A stretch of DNA of 64,000 nucleotides. It comes from Streptomyces fuscichromogenes (GTDB taxonomy: Bacteria; Actinomycetota; Actinomycetes; Streptomycetales; Streptomycetaceae). A program made the translations under genes and the position numbers. The notes under the pieces are model-generated. The model did not search any database. It was not told where the DNA came from and was given only the letters and a program-made list of their open reading frames with translations. This document shows, piece by piece, positions 32,030 to 42,500 of the stretch (its first letter is position 1; each line of letters opens with the position of its first letter). The stretch covers positions 186,001 to 250,000 of the forward strand of contig NZ_BMML01000008.1 in NCBI RefSeq assembly GCF_014645815.1. The letters are read 5' to 3'.

Positions 32030-32807
32030 GCTTGACAACCTTGTTGGTGAGAGTGCCGATGCCTTCGATGGTGACGGCGACCTCGTCGCCGACGCTGAGG
32101 GGGCCGACCCCTGCCGGGGTGCCGGTGAGGATGACGTCGCCGGGGAGCAGCGTCATGGCCTCGGTGATGTTGACGACCAGGTCCGCGATGGAGTGGATCA
32201 TCTCGCTGGTCCGGCCGAGCTGGCGCTGTTCGCCGTTGACCGTGAGCTGGATCGTCAGGTCGGACGCGGTGGCGAGGTCCAGGTCCGTCTCCACCCAGGG
32301 CCCGAGCGGGCAGGCGGTGTCGAAGCCCTTGGCCCGGGCCCACTGCTTCTCGCGCCGCTGGACATCGCGGGCGGTGACGTCGTTGGCGCAGGTGTACCCG
32401 AGGATCACGTCCGCCACGCGTTCGCGGGGGACCTCGCGGCACATACGGCCGATGACCACGGCCAGTTCGGCCTCGTGGTGAAGGTCCTGGGAGAAGGACG
32501 GGTACTGGATCTCGTCGCCGGGGCCGATCACCGAGGTGGACGGCTTGAAGAAGGCGAAGGGGGCGTCCGGGACCTCGTTGCCCAGCTCCTCCGCGTGCTC
32601 CGCGTAGTTGCGGCCGTAGGCGACGACCTTGTTGGGGAGCACCGGCGGGAGCAGGCGTACCTTGCTGAGCGGGACCTTCGTACCGGAGAGCTCGAAGTCC
32701 GCGAACGGAATGCCCTTGATGATGTCGAGGACGAGTTCGTCCTGCTTGTCGCCCTCGACGGCGCCGAAGGCGACGTTCCCGTCGATGGAGAACCTGGCGA
32801 TGCGCAC
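32022..32807 (-). CDS. Fumarylacetoacetate hydrolase (FAH)-family protein
   Basis: 261 residues with the FAH C-terminal domain: VVAYGRNYAEHAEELG, PFAFFKPSTSVIGPGD, the metal-binding HHEAELAVVIGR, GYTCANDVTARDVQ and TGTPAGVGPLSVGDEV. Members hydrolyse or decarboxylate beta-diketo acids (for example in aromatic catabolism, oxaloacetate decarboxylase-like); the substrate is unknown. The GTG start has AAGGATCC five bases upstream. Its last eight bases overlap gltX. Confidence 0.9.
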   Translation of the reverse strand: MRIARFSIDGNVAFGAVEGDKQDELVLDIIKGIPFADFELSGTKVPLSKVRLLPPVLPNKVVAYGRNYAEHAEELGNEVPDAPFAFFKPSTSVIGPGDEIQYPSFSQDLHHEAELAVVIGRMCREVPRERVADVILGYTCANDVTARDVQRREKQWARAKGFDTACPLGPWVETDLDLATASDLTIQLTVNGEQRQLGRTSEMIHSIADLVVNITEAMTLLPGDVILTGTPAGVGPLSVGDEVAVTIEGIGTLTNKVVKRG

Positions 32808-32932
32808 GGGATCCTTGCGCCCCTCACTGAGCCGGCTGGAGTCTGACGCTCCAGGCTAACGCGGTAAGGGGCGGCCGCCGTGGAATAACCGGGTGACCGG
32901 GTGTGTGAGTGAAACGGCGGTCCTGACGCGTA

Positions 32933-33109
32933 CTACTCGCCGACCGAGGTCCCGGCCGGGATCTCCATGAGGATCGTGCGCCGGGGGTTGGCGGTCTGGG
33001 CGGGGAGGTCGAGGGAGTGCTCGGGCAGTTCGGGGGTCTGGAGTTCCTCGGCGTCCTTGAGGTGGGCGAGGGTGGTGCGGCGGGGGTTGGCTATGTTGCG
33101 GAACAGCAT
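32933..33109 (-). CDS. Small peptide with two ANPRRTxL motifs, unknown
   Basis: 58 residues, MLFRNIANPRRTTLAHLKDA, a polar middle with ELQTPELPEHSLDLP, and a second motif TANPRRTILMEIPAGTSVGE at the C-terminus. The two NPRRT motifs are 35 residues apart. Codon usage is strongly GC3-biased from this ATG; the frame continues 27 codons upstream to an ATG at 33190 with weaker bias. No signal peptide, cysteines or known domain. It is divergent from the conservon operon and has no modifying enzyme next to it. I do not recognise it. Confidence 0.65.
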   Translation of the reverse strand: MLFRNIANPRRTTLAHLKDAEELQTPELPEHSLDLPAQTANPRRTILMEIPAGTSVGE

Positions 33110-33689
33110 CGTCGTCTTCACGGTTGCAGTGGACCCCGTCGTGTGTGGGTTGGCAGAGACGTCCCTCTTGTAAAGCGTCAGGCTAAACATCGAATTCCCG
33201 GCGGAAGCCGCCGGGAGGCTGTGATCCGCGTGTGAGTTTGCTCACGGAGCGAGGGTCAAAACGGTCATTTCCGGCGGACAACTCACCGCAACGAAACGGA
33301 CATTGACCGACTGAAGCTGTCATTCCGCTCCTGATCATGGCGACTGGGACACGGTCCGGACGCCATCGACTGACAGGCATACGTCCGTTATGTACGCGAT
33401 CGGCTTCCACATCTCGTAACGTGTCACTCACGCGCTGTCACGGAGGTCACAGCTCGGTCCACGGCCCTTGTTGGAGATCCGGCACTGTGCTGGAATTCCA
33501 CGGAACCGCCGCAGGATCGAACCGGCGCGAAGAGGCGCACAGCAGCGCCGAGTGGCGGCGAGACAGGGGGAGCCAGCGCCGGTCACACTCACGACCATCA
33601 GGGGGCGTATTCAGGGCGCTCCCCGTACAACGCCGACACCGTGTCCTTCCGTTCCCGGAGGGGCGCCTGGTCCAGAGGTTGCGACGCTA
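33110..33689. other. Long intergenic region before conservon 1
   Basis: About 580 bases with no convincing gene. It contains a perfect 8-bp hairpin (33197-33204 with 33208-33215) upstream of the small-peptide gene and presumably the promoters of that gene and of the conservon. Composition is less GC-rich than the coding DNA around 33230-33420. No clear -10/-35 pair could be fixed by eye. Confidence 0.5.
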
Positions 33690-36600
33690 GTGCAGGGACG
33701 TTTCAAGAGGGATGGCAGCGCTTCGGCAGAGCCGGAGGCGCACGGCGGGACCGACCGCGGTTCCTCGCCCCAGCACGCCCAGAACCCGGGCCCTGGTCCG
33801 GCTGCGGCCGGCGGTGGTGGTGACGGCGGTGAGCGCTCCGGGCGCCCCGCCGTGTCCGCGTCTTCGGGCCCCCAGCCGGCCGCCGGTCCGGCTCCGACCG
33901 CCAGGGCCGTACGAGGCCCGTCCAACCCGGGCTCGCGCATAGCCCTGCGCAACTGGCGTATCTCCACGCGCCTGGTGTCGCTGCTCGCGCTCCCCGTGGT
34001 GGCGGCGACGACGCTGGGCGCGGTGCGCATCAACCAGTCGCTCGACGACATCCAGCAGCTCGACAACATGCAGCTGCTGACGGACATGACCACGCAGGCG
34101 ACCGAGCTGGCCACCGCGCTCCAGACCGAGCGCGACAAGACGGCCGGTCCGCTGGCGCACGGCGGGTCGCCCACGAACCCCGCGATCAAGGGTCTTGAGG
34201 ACCAGACCGACCGGGCCCGCGACAACTTCCTCAACGCCTCCGAGGAAATCGACACCGCGAGCAAGAACGGTCAGCTCCAGGGCGTCCGCGACAGCCTCGT
34301 CGGTCTGGCCGGCCAGCTGGACGACCTGGCGAAGATCCGCAAGGACGCCTACCAGCAGAACGAGAACTCGACCCAGACGGTCGAGGCCTACCACCGGCTG
34401 ATCACCCAGCTGATCGACCTGTCCCAGGACATGGCGCAGGCCTCCAGCAACCCGGAGATGATCCAGCGCACCCGCGCCCTGGCGGCGTTCTCCACCGCCA
34501 AGGAGTACGCGTCCGTACAGCGCGCCGTCATCGCCGCGGCCCTGCCCGCCAACGGCACGAGCCCCGGCGACCTCTCCGAGAACGACCGCCTCTACGGCGA
34601 GTCCGCCCAGGAGAGCGAGACCTCCGAGCTGACGATCTTCCGGAAGATCTACGCCGGCAACGCGGCCGACCTGCTCAGCCCGATCGACGGGAACAACCCG
34701 ACGATCGAGGCGGCGGACACCTACGCCAAGCGTGCGCTCGGCGCCCAGAACGGTCTGAACGAGCTCAGCAAACGCTCCTACCTCGACTGGGTCGACGACA
34801 GCTCGACCAAGATCGACCAGATGAAGAAGATCGAGCACACGCTGCTCGAGGACATGGAGCAGAAGGCCCGCGAGCTGCGTGCCTCCTCCGAGCAGTCCGC
34901 GATCATCTCCGGTGCGCTGATCCTGCTGGTGCTCGGTGTGTCGCTGGTCGGCGCCTTCATCGTGGCCCGCTCCATGATCCGCTCGCTGCGCCGCCTCCAG
35001 GAGACCGCCACCAAGGTCGCCCAGGACCGCCTGCCCGAGCTGGTCAAGCAGCTGTCCGAGTCCGACCCGCAGGACGTCGACACGTCCGTGGAGTCGGTCG
35101 GTGTGCACTCCCGGGACGAGATCGGCCAGGTGGCCGCGGCCTTCGACGACGTGCACCGCGAGGCGGTCCGCCTCGCCGCCGAGCAGGCCCTGCTGCGGGG
35201 CAACGTCAACGCGATGTTCACCAACCTCTCGCGCCGCTCCCAGGGCCTCATCCAGCGTCAGCTCTCGCTCATCTCCGAACTGGAGTCCCGCGAGGCCGAC
35301 CCGGACCAGCTGTCCTCCCTCTTCAAGCTCGACCACCTCGCGACGCGTATGCGCCGTAACGGTGAAAACCTTCTGGTCCTCGCCGGTGAAGAGCCCGGCC
35401 GCCGCTGGACCCGCCCGGTCCCGCTGGTCGACGTGCTCCGCGCCGCCGCCTCCGAGGTGGAGCAGTACGAGCGCATCGAGCTGGCCGCCGTGCCGACCAC
35501 CGAAGTGGCCGGCCGCGTGGTCAACGACCTCGTGCACCTCCTCGCAGAGCTGCTGGAGAACGCCACCTCGTTCTCCTCTCCGCAGACCAAGGTCAAGGTC
35601 ACCGGTCACGCGCTGCCCGACGGCCGGGTCCTGATCGAGATCCACGACACCGGTATCGGCCTCTCCCCCGAGGACCTCGCGGCGATCAACGAGCGGCTCG
35701 CCTCGCCGCCCACCGTGGACGTCTCCGTCTCCCGCCGCATGGGCCTCTTCGTGGTCGGCCGGCTGTCCCAGCGGCACGGCATCCGCATCCAGCTGCGCCC
35801 GTCCGACTCCGGTGGTACGACCGCGCTGGTCATGCTCCCGGTCGACGTCGCCCAGGGCGGCAAGAAGCCCGCTCCCGGCAAGCCCGGCGCCCCGGCGCCG
35901 ACCGGCGGTCCGGCCGCCGCGCAGGCCGCGGCCGGTGCGGCCGCGGCCCGGCGGGGCAACGGCCAGGGCGGCGGTACCGGTTCGCTCGGCGCGGGTGCCC
36001 CCGCCCCGGCGCTCGGCGGTGCCGCCGGTTCGGCCGGCGGACGCGGTGGCGCCCTCGGTTCGGGCGCTCCCTCCGGTGGCGGACTGCTCGGTGCCGGTGC
36101 GGGTCCGCGCGGCCAGGTCGGCACCGGCCAGGGTCCCCGGGCCGCGCTGCCCGGCGCGGGTCCGAACGGCGGCCGTCCCGGCGGTGCGCCGGGCGGTGCG
36201 CGCGGCCAGCAGGGCCGGCCGAACAACGGTGGCGGTGCCTTCGGCGGCCAGGACGCGTTCGGCAACCCGCAGGACTCCTTCGGTGGCCAGGACGCCTTCG
36301 GCAACCGTGCCCCGGTCCCGCCGCAGCGCTCCGCGAACTCCTCCGACCAGGGCCGTCAGCCCCAGCTGCCGCCGCGCGGTGGCCCGCGGGCCGAACTGCC
36401 CGGCGGCAACCCGCCGGCGGGCCGGCCCAGCTGGAGCGACGAGAACGCCCAGCCGCCGCTCTCCCGTGCCTCGCTGGACACCCCGCGCGGCCACGACGAG
36501 CAGAACCCGACCCACACCGCGTCCATGCCCCGCATCGACGACCGGCAGGGCCTCGGCGCCACCTCGCAGATGCCGGCGATCCCGCAGGCTCCGGCGACCG

Positions 36601-37640
36601 GTGAGTTCCCGCGCCCGGACTTCAACACGCCGAACGGCGCGCAGAACAACGGCTCGTTCCCGCGGCCGGGCACGACCGGCCCGCAGGACACCGGCTCCTT
36701 CCCGCGCCCGAACGTGAACGGCCAGCACGACACCGGCTCGTTCCCCCGCCCGAACGTCAACGGTCAGCACGACACCGGTTCCTTCCCGCGGCCGAACGTC
36801 AACGGTCAACAGGACAACGGCCAGTTCGTCCGCTCCGACGTCTTCGGTACTCCGGCCGCTCCGCACAACGGCTCCCAGAACGGCTCCCAGAACACCGGGC
36901 AGTTCGCCGCGCCGCAGGCCTACGACAACGGCTCCACCGGCCAGTTCGCCGCGCCGTCCTACGACGGCGGCACCGGGCAGCACTCCCTGCCCGGTCAGCA
37001 GAACGGCTACCCGGCGGGCGGCCAGCACAGCACCGGCCAGTTCGAGCGCCCGGGGACCAACGGCCGCGGCATCGACTTCGGTGCGCCGCAGCGTCCGCCG
37101 GTCCCGGCCGCGCCGCCGGTCCGCCAGGAGCCGGAGGCGCTACCGCCGGCCACCGGCCCCGGTGACGGTCGCACCCCGCTGTACGACACGCTGGAGACCA
37201 ACTGGTTCCACGGCGGCCAGCAGGAGCAGCAGCACCCGCAGAGCAGCAACGGCAACGGTTCGGCGGCGTCGATTCCGCCGGTCCCGCCGGTGCCCTCCCA
37301 GCCGCCGGCCCCCGCGGCCGCGGCCCCCCAGCGTCCCGCCCAGGCCGCCTGGCGCACCTCCCCGAACGACGACCTCGTCCGGCAGGCGGAGCGCGTCCGG
37401 CAGCCGGCGGCGGGCGGTGTCACCACCTCCGGTCTGCCGCGCCGGGTGCCCCGGGCGAACCTCGTCCCGGGCACGGCCCAGCAGCAACAGCACCACACCG
37501 GTCCGCAGGTCTCGCGTGCGCCTGATGACGTCCGCGGCCGGCTGACCAATCTCCGTCGGGGTATCGCGCAGGGCAGGCAGGCCGCACCCGGCCCGCAGAC
37601 CGGCAGCTTCCCGAGCCCCACTCACCAGCAGGAGCGTTAG
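33690..37640 (+). CDS. cvnA: Conservon histidine-kinase-like receptor CvnA, first copy
   Basis: 1316 residues. Membrane segments at about 94-112 and 403-425 bracket an extracytoplasmic sensor region of about 290 residues (nitrate/nitrite-sensor-like), followed by a HAMP region, a helical LDHLATRMRRNGENLLVLAG segment and a GHKL ATPase domain (ELLENATSFSSPQTK, IHDTGIGLSPED). From about 720 onward it is a Gly/Pro/Gln-rich low-complexity tail with three tandem DTGSFPRPNVNGQ repeats. GTG start with AGAGG 11 bases upstream. First gene of a cvnABCD operon; homologous to S. coelicolor cvn1. Such kinases control the partner GTPase rather than a response regulator. Confidence 0.9.
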   Translation: MQGRFKRDGSASAEPEAHGGTDRGSSPQHAQNPGPGPAAAGGGGDGGERSGRPAVSASSGPQPAAGPAPTARAVRGPSNPGSRIALRNWRISTRLVSLLALPVVAATTLGAVRINQSLDDIQQLDNMQLLTDMTTQATELATALQTERDKTAGPLAHGGSPTNPAIKGLEDQTDRARDNFLNASEEIDTASKNGQLQGVRDSLVGLAGQLDDLAKIRKDAYQQNENSTQTVEAYHRLITQLIDLSQDMAQASSNPEMIQRTRALAAFSTAKEYASVQRAVIAAALPANGTSPGDLSENDRLYGESAQESETSELTIFRKIYAGNAADLLSPIDGNNPTIEAADTYAKRALGAQNGLNELSKRSYLDWVDDSSTKIDQMKKIEHTLLEDMEQKARELRASSEQSAIISGALILLVLGVSLVGAFIVARSMIRSLRRLQETATKVAQDRLPELVKQLSESDPQDVDTSVESVGVHSRDEIGQVAAAFDDVHREAVRLAAEQALLRGNVNAMFTNLSRRSQGLIQRQLSLISELESREADPDQLSSLFKLDHLATRMRRNGENLLVLAGEEPGRRWTRPVPLVDVLRAAASEVEQYERIELAAVPTTEVAGRVVNDLVHLLAELLENATSFSSPQTKVKVTGHALPDGRVLIEIHDTGIGLSPEDLAAINERLASPPTVDVSVSRRMGLFVVGRLSQRHGIRIQLRPSDSGGTTALVMLPVDVAQGGKKPAPGKPGAPAPTGGPAAAQAAAGAAAARRGNGQGGGTGSLGAGAPAPALGGAAGSAGGRGGALGSGAPSGGGLLGAGAGPRGQVGTGQGPRAALPGAGPNGGRPGGAPGGARGQQGRPNNGGGAFGGQDAFGNPQDSFGGQDAFGNRAPVPPQRSANSSDQGRQPQLPPRGGPRAELPGGNPPAGRPSWSDENAQPPLSRASLDTPRGHDEQNPTHTASMPRIDDRQGLGATSQMPAIPQAPATGEFPRPDFNTPNGAQNNGSFPRPGTTGPQDTGSFPRPNVNGQHDTGSFPRPNVNGQHDTGSFPRPNVNGQQDNGQFVRSDVFGTPAAPHNGSQNGSQNTGQFAAPQAYDNGSTGQFAAPSYDGGTGQHSLPGQQNGYPAGGQHSTGQFERPGTNGRGIDFGAPQRPPVPAAPPVRQEPEALPPATGPGDGRTPLYDTLETNWFHGGQQEQQHPQSSNGNGSAASIPPVPPVPSQPPAPAAAAPQRPAQAAWRTSPNDDLVRQAERVRQPAAGGVTTSGLPRRVPRANLVPGTAQQQQHHTGPQVSRAPDDVRGRLTNLRRGIAQGRQAAPGPQTGSFPSPTHQQER
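36687..36812 (+). repeat. Three tandem 42-bp repeats in cvnA
   Basis: Units 36687-36728, 36729-36770 and 36771-36812 encode DTGSFPRPNVNGQ(H/Q) each. Differences are mostly synonymous. A diverged half unit precedes them. Confidence 0.9.
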
Positions 37641-38063
37641 TTGAGTCCGATGAGCCAGGCGGCACAGAACCTCAACTGGTTGATCACCAACTTCGTGGAC
37701 AACACCCCCGGGGTGTCCCACACCGTCGTCGTGTCCGCCGACGGTCTCCTTCTGGCGATGTCCGAAGGCTTCCCGCGTGACCGTGCCGACCAGCTGGCGG
37801 CCGTCGCGTCCGGTCTCACCTCGCTGACGGCCGGGGCCTCCCGGATCTTCGAGGGCGGCAACGTGGCGCAGACGGTGGTCGAGATGGAGCGCGGCTTTCT
37901 CTTCCTGATGTCCGTCTCCGACGGCTCGTCCCTCGCCGTGCTGGCCCACCCCGAGTGCGACATCGGTCTCGTCGGCTACGAGATGGCTCTGCTGGTCGAC
38001 CGCGCGGGCGCTGTCCTCACGCCCGACCTGCGCGCCGAACTGCAAGGCAGTCTGCTCCACTGA
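37641..38063 (+). CDS. cvnB: Conservon roadblock/LC7 protein CvnB, first copy
   Basis: 140 residues of the roadblock/LC7 (MglB-like) family: NLNWLITNFVDNTPGVSHTV then VVSADGLLLAMSEGFPRDRAD and QLAAVASGLTSLTAGASRIF. Such proteins bind the CvnD GTPase, like MglB with MglA. A TTG directly after the cvnA stop is the start implied by GGAG six bases upstream; an ATG three codons later is also possible. Translation is coupled to cvnA (no gap). Confidence 0.92.
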   Translation: MSPMSQAAQNLNWLITNFVDNTPGVSHTVVVSADGLLLAMSEGFPRDRADQLAAVASGLTSLTAGASRIFEGGNVAQTVVEMERGFLFLMSVSDGSSLAVLAHPECDIGLVGYEMALLVDRAGAVLTPDLRAELQGSLLH

Positions 38064-38173
38064 CCGCCAGGATCCAACCCACCTCACCAAATCACCGTCC
38101 GGCCGCCACATTCCCCCCACCGGCCACGTCCGACGGCACGACTGACCGACTTGCTGTCCCGCCCGGAGGAACG

Positions 38174-38572
38174 ATGACCCCGCCCACCGCCTCTCATGAT
38201 CCGTACGCGGAGCCGTACGGGGACGAGGGCGACCAGCCGCTGGTACGTCCTTACGCGATGACCGGCGGCCGGACCCGGCCGCGCTACCAGCTCGCCATCG
38301 AGGCGCTGATCAGCACGACGGCCGACCCGGCAGCGCTCATGGGGCTGCTCCCGGAGCACCAGCGCATCTGCCACCTGTGCCGCGAGGTGAAGTCGGTGGC
38401 CGAGGTCTCGGCACTGCTCGCCATGCCGCTGGGTGTGGCCCGGATCCTGGTGGCCGACCTCGCCGAGGCCGGCCTGGTCGCCATCCACCAGCCGGGCGGC
38501 GACGAGAACAACGGCGGCGCACCGGACGTGACGCTGCTCGAAAGGGTGCTCAGTGGACTTCGCAAGCTCTGA
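38174..38572 (+). CDS. cvnC: Conservon DUF742 protein CvnC, first copy
   Basis: 132 residues with the DUF742 block LVRPYAMTGGRTRPRYQLAIEAL, HQRICHLCREVKSVAEVSALL and PLGVARILVADLAEAGLVAIH, resembling a winged-helix fold. Role is thought to be in the conservon complex on the membrane. GGAGGA precedes the ATG by four to five bases. The end overlaps the start of cvnD by 20 bases. Shorter at the N-terminus than the second copy. Confidence 0.93.
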   Translation: MTPPTASHDPYAEPYGDEGDQPLVRPYAMTGGRTRPRYQLAIEALISTTADPAALMGLLPEHQRICHLCREVKSVAEVSALLAMPLGVARILVADLAEAGLVAIHQPGGDENNGGAPDVTLLERVLSGLRKL

Positions 38573-39128
38573 CGGAGGCCGGGCCACCACCTCCGCGAAG
38601 ATCGTGGTGGCGGGCGGCTTCGGCGTCGGCAAGACCACGTTCGTGGGAGCGGTCTCCGAGATCAACCCGCTGCGCACGGAGGCCGTGATGACGTCCGCCT
38701 CGGCGGGCATCGACGACCTGACCCACACCGGGGACAAGACCACCACCACGGTGGCCATGGACTTCGGCCGCATCACGCTCGACCAGGACCTGATCCTGTA
38801 CCTGTTCGGCACACCCGGTCAGGACCGCTTCTGGTTCATGTGGGACGACCTGGTCAGGGGTGCCATCGGCGCGGTGGTGCTCGTGGACACCCGGCGCCTG
38901 GCCGACTGCTTCCCGGCGGTCGACTACTTCGAGAACAGCGGCCTGCCGTTCGTCATAGCCCTCAACGGCTTCGACGGACACCAGCCGTACACCCCCGAAG
39001 AGGTGCGCGAGGCGCTTCAGATCGGACCGGACGCACCGATCATCACGACCGACGCCCGGCATCGCGCCGATGCGAAGAGCGCGCTGATCACCTTGGTGGA
39101 GCACGCCCTCATGGCGCGCCTGCGGTAG
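38553..39128 (+). CDS. cvnD: Conservon Ras-like GTPase CvnD, first copy
   Basis: 191 residues. P-loop GGFGVGKT at about residues 21-28; switch region MTSASAGIDDLTHTGDKTTTT; G3 reads GTPGQDRF (86-93), and the usual NKxD is NGFD (138-141). The GTPase is the signalling output of the conservon and pairs with CvnB. The GTG start lies inside cvnC. Two tandem hairpins follow before the second conservon. Confidence 0.93.
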   Translation: MDFASSDGGRATTSAKIVVAGGFGVGKTTFVGAVSEINPLRTEAVMTSASAGIDDLTHTGDKTTTTVAMDFGRITLDQDLILYLFGTPGQDRFWFMWDDLVRGAIGAVVLVDTRRLADCFPAVDYFENSGLPFVIALNGFDGHQPYTPEEVREALQIGPDAPIITTDARHRADAKSALITLVEHALMARLR

Positions 39129-39520
39129 CCAGGTCGTCGTAGACAAGTCCGTCATCATGTACGGCAGTTGCGGTACGGAAACCGGAGCCGACTGTGGCCT
39201 TTGACACGGTCGGCTCCGGTGTTCATAACGTTTCGGCAGAGGAATGCAGTGGTATCGCCACGCGTCGCGGTCAAGCGGTGCCGCTGCGCTCACAACGGCC
39301 CCGCCTTTTGGCGGGGCTCGCTCTTTATGACCGTTTTATCTGGGGCTTACATCGGCGCTCTCTGCCCCAATGGACTGTTTGGAAGTGCACCGGCCTACGT
39401 GCTGGAATGCCTGAACTGCCTATTAGTCAAAGACGTACTGAGTAGTGGTCTGAGACACACCGGGCTCTGAGAGACTGCGGCACGACGACAGGTGCCCGCC
39501 GCCGAGAGGTTGTTGGTCGA
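39129..39520. other. Gap between the two conservons with two terminator hairpins
   Basis: 392 bases without a gene. A perfect 12-bp hairpin (39181-39192 with 39209-39220) and an 8-bp hairpin with TTTT loop (39298-39305 with 39310-39317) likely end the first operon. The AT-richer stretch after them, around 39320-39470, probably carries the promoter of the second conservon. Confidence 0.7.
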
Positions 39521-42500
39521 GTGAGGCGAAGCAAGAACGGTCCCGAGCCGTCGGCGCGGGGCAACTTCACCCCGCCGCCGCGCGCTGCGGCGCCCACCCC
39601 TGTGCCAGCCGCGGAACCACCGGCCGCGCCCGCGAAGAGCGGCGGCCGCCTCTCCCCGCGGAACTGGCGCGTGCCGACCAGGCTGAACGCGATCCTGCTC
39701 ATACCCGTGGTCGTCGGCCTCATCATGGGCGGCTTCCAGGTGAAGAGCTCCATCGACACCTGGCAGGAGGCCCGGGACGCGGAGAACACCGCGCGCCTGG
39801 TCCGTGCCGCCCTCACCTACGGCGACGCCCTGTACAACGAGCGTGACGTCAGTGCGGCACCGCTGCTCCTGAACAAGGACAAGGCGACCGTCACCCAGGC
39901 CCGCGCCGCGACCGACAAGGCCGCCGACGCCTTCGACGCGGCCGCGCAGAACATGCCGCAGAAGCCGGGCCTGGAGCGCCGCCTGAAGCTGTTCCGCGAG
40001 GCGGAGCCCACCCTCACGAACCTGCGTGCCGCCGCGTACACCAGCAAGCTCGGCGGTGTGAAGACCGAAGAGGGTTACACCCTGGTCGCCCACCCGCTGA
40101 TGGAGTTCGCCAACGAGCTCGGTCTGGGCACCGGAAACATCACCTCCTACGGCCGTACCGTCTACGCCATCGCGCTCACCAAGGCGTCCCTGTCGCTGGA
40201 GCGGTCGATCGGCATGCACCTGCTGGTCAAGCCCGGCCCGGACGCCGGCAACCTGGCCACCCAGCGGGTCGCCCTCTCCTCGTACGCGTACCTGGAGGGC
40301 ATCGCCGTCGAGGAGTACGTCGGCGGTGGCACCGAGGCCGACGCGCAGAAGCTGACCGACCTCGAAAAGAAGATCAAGACCGACGGCGCGACGCTGGTCC
40401 AGCAGGCCAAGGCCAAGGACCCGAACTACGTGGCCCCGCCGACCAAGGACAACGCGATGGTCTCGGCGCTCGCGACGCTGCCGAACACCGACGCGAGCAC
40501 CCGCCAGGCGCTGGCCGCCCAGGGCATCACCGCCGACAACTGGTGGACGGTCAACACCCTCAAGTACCAGGCCTACCGCACGATCGAGTCGGACATGGCC
40601 GACAAGGCGGTGAGCGAGGCCTCCGACATCGCCGACAACGCGAAGACGGACGCCTTCATCACCGGTGCCGCGGTCATGGTCGCGCTGCTCGCCGCGTTCA
40701 TCCTGGCCGGCATGGTGGCCCGCCAGATGTCCCGCTCGATGCGCCAGCTGCGCAACGCCGCCTTCGGCATCGCCGAGCAGCGCCTGCCGATGCTGGTCGA
40801 CCAGCTCTCCCGCACCGACCCCGGCCGGGTCGACACCCGGGTGGCCCCGATCCCGATCACCACGACCGACGAGATCGGCGAAGTCGCCCGCGCGTTCGAC
40901 CAGGTCCACCGCGAGGCCGTCCGGCTCGCCGCCGAGCAGGCCCTCCTCCGGGGCAACATCAACGCGATCTTCACCAACCTCTCGCGCCGCAACCAGTCGC
41001 TGATCGAGGGCCAGCTGACCCTGATCACCGACCTGGAGAACAACGAGGCCGACCCGGACCAGCTGGAGAACCTCTTCCGCCTGGACCACCTCGCGACCCG
41101 TATGCGCCGCAACGGCGAGAACCTCCTGGTCCTCGCCGGCGAGGAGCCCGGCCGCCGCTGGGACCAGCCGGTCCCGCTGGTCGACGTGCTGCGCGCCGCC
41201 TCCTCCGAGGTGGAGCAGTACGAGCGCATCGAGCTCTCCGGCGTCCCGGAGGCCGAGATCCACGGCCGCGCGGTCACCGACCTCGTGCACCTGCTCGCCG
41301 AGCTCCTGGAGAACGCCACCACGTTCTCCTCCCCGCAGACCAAGGTCCGCGTCACCGCGACCCGTCTCCCCGACGGCCGTGTGATGATCGAGATCCACGA
41401 CAAGGGCATCGGCCTCACCGCCGAGGACTTCGCGGACATCAACCACAAGCTGGCCAACCCGCCGACCGTGGACGCCGCGATCTCGCAGCGCATGGGCCTC
41501 TTCGTGGTCGGCCGGCTGTCCGACCGGCACGGCATCCGGGTCCAGCTGCGCCCCTCCGGCGAGCAGGCCGGCACCACCTCGCTGGTCATGCTGCCGGACG
41601 CGATCACCCACGGCGGTGGCGGCGAGCAGCCGCTGGAGCGCGACGAGTTCACGGTCTCGCAGATCATCCCGGAGCAGCAGTTCCAGGCCGAGAGCTTCAG
41701 CCAGCCGCAGCTCCAGCCGATGCGTACGGCGGCCGAACTCGGCTTCGACGACAGCCGCTACGTGGAGGTCCCCGACGACATCCGCGATCTGGACCCCGTA
41801 GGCCGCTCCCTGATGCGCGAGGAGCGCCGTGCGGCCCTGGAGGCCCAGGCGCAGCCCACGCAGGGCGCAGAGCTCCCGCAGGCCCCGCAGTCCCCCCAGG
41901 AGACCGCCGAGATCCCGGCGTACGTCGACGAGTTCGACAGCGGCGGCCAGGGCTACGGCACGAACGGTACGGGCTTCCAGGAGCAGCCTGCGGGCTTCGA
42001 CGGACAGCCGGCATACCAGGAGCAGTCGCAGAGCACGTACGAAGAGCAGTACTACGCGCCGAACGGCGGCCTGCCGCAGAACGACACGTTCTCGACCGAC
42101 ACGTTCTCCGTGAACGGCGGTTACCCGGAGCCCGCCTACCAGCAGCCGGTCCAGGAGGAGCCCGCGACCGCGCAGGCCACCGCCGCGGAGGCGTTCCCGG
42201 CCTTCGGCGAGCAGCCCTACCAGGACGACTGGCCGCAGCAGGACGGTTACACGAACGGCTACCCGGCCCAGTACGCTCCGGAAGCGGAGGCGGCGCAGGC
42301 CGGTGACGTGGACGAGCGGAACCGCGTAGGCTTCGACCGTCCGGGAACGGCCCCCTCCGTCGGCCACCAGCTGACCGACGCGGGACTGCCTCGCCGGGGT
42401 TCCACCGGGGGCGCCACGGGCGGCTCGAACGGCACGGGTCCCGCGCACCGCGCGCCGGCCGCGGCCGCCGCCACCGCGCCGACGGCCTCGGCCCCGCAGC

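Noticed and set aside
33110..33190. Longer 85-residue version of the NPRRT peptide
   Set aside because: The extra 27 codons have clearly weaker third-position GC bias; the inner ATG was preferred.
33337..33690. A 117-residue plus-strand ORF in the gap before cvnA
   Set aside because: Composition is Arg/Ser-rich and random-like, with no ribosome site or similarity.
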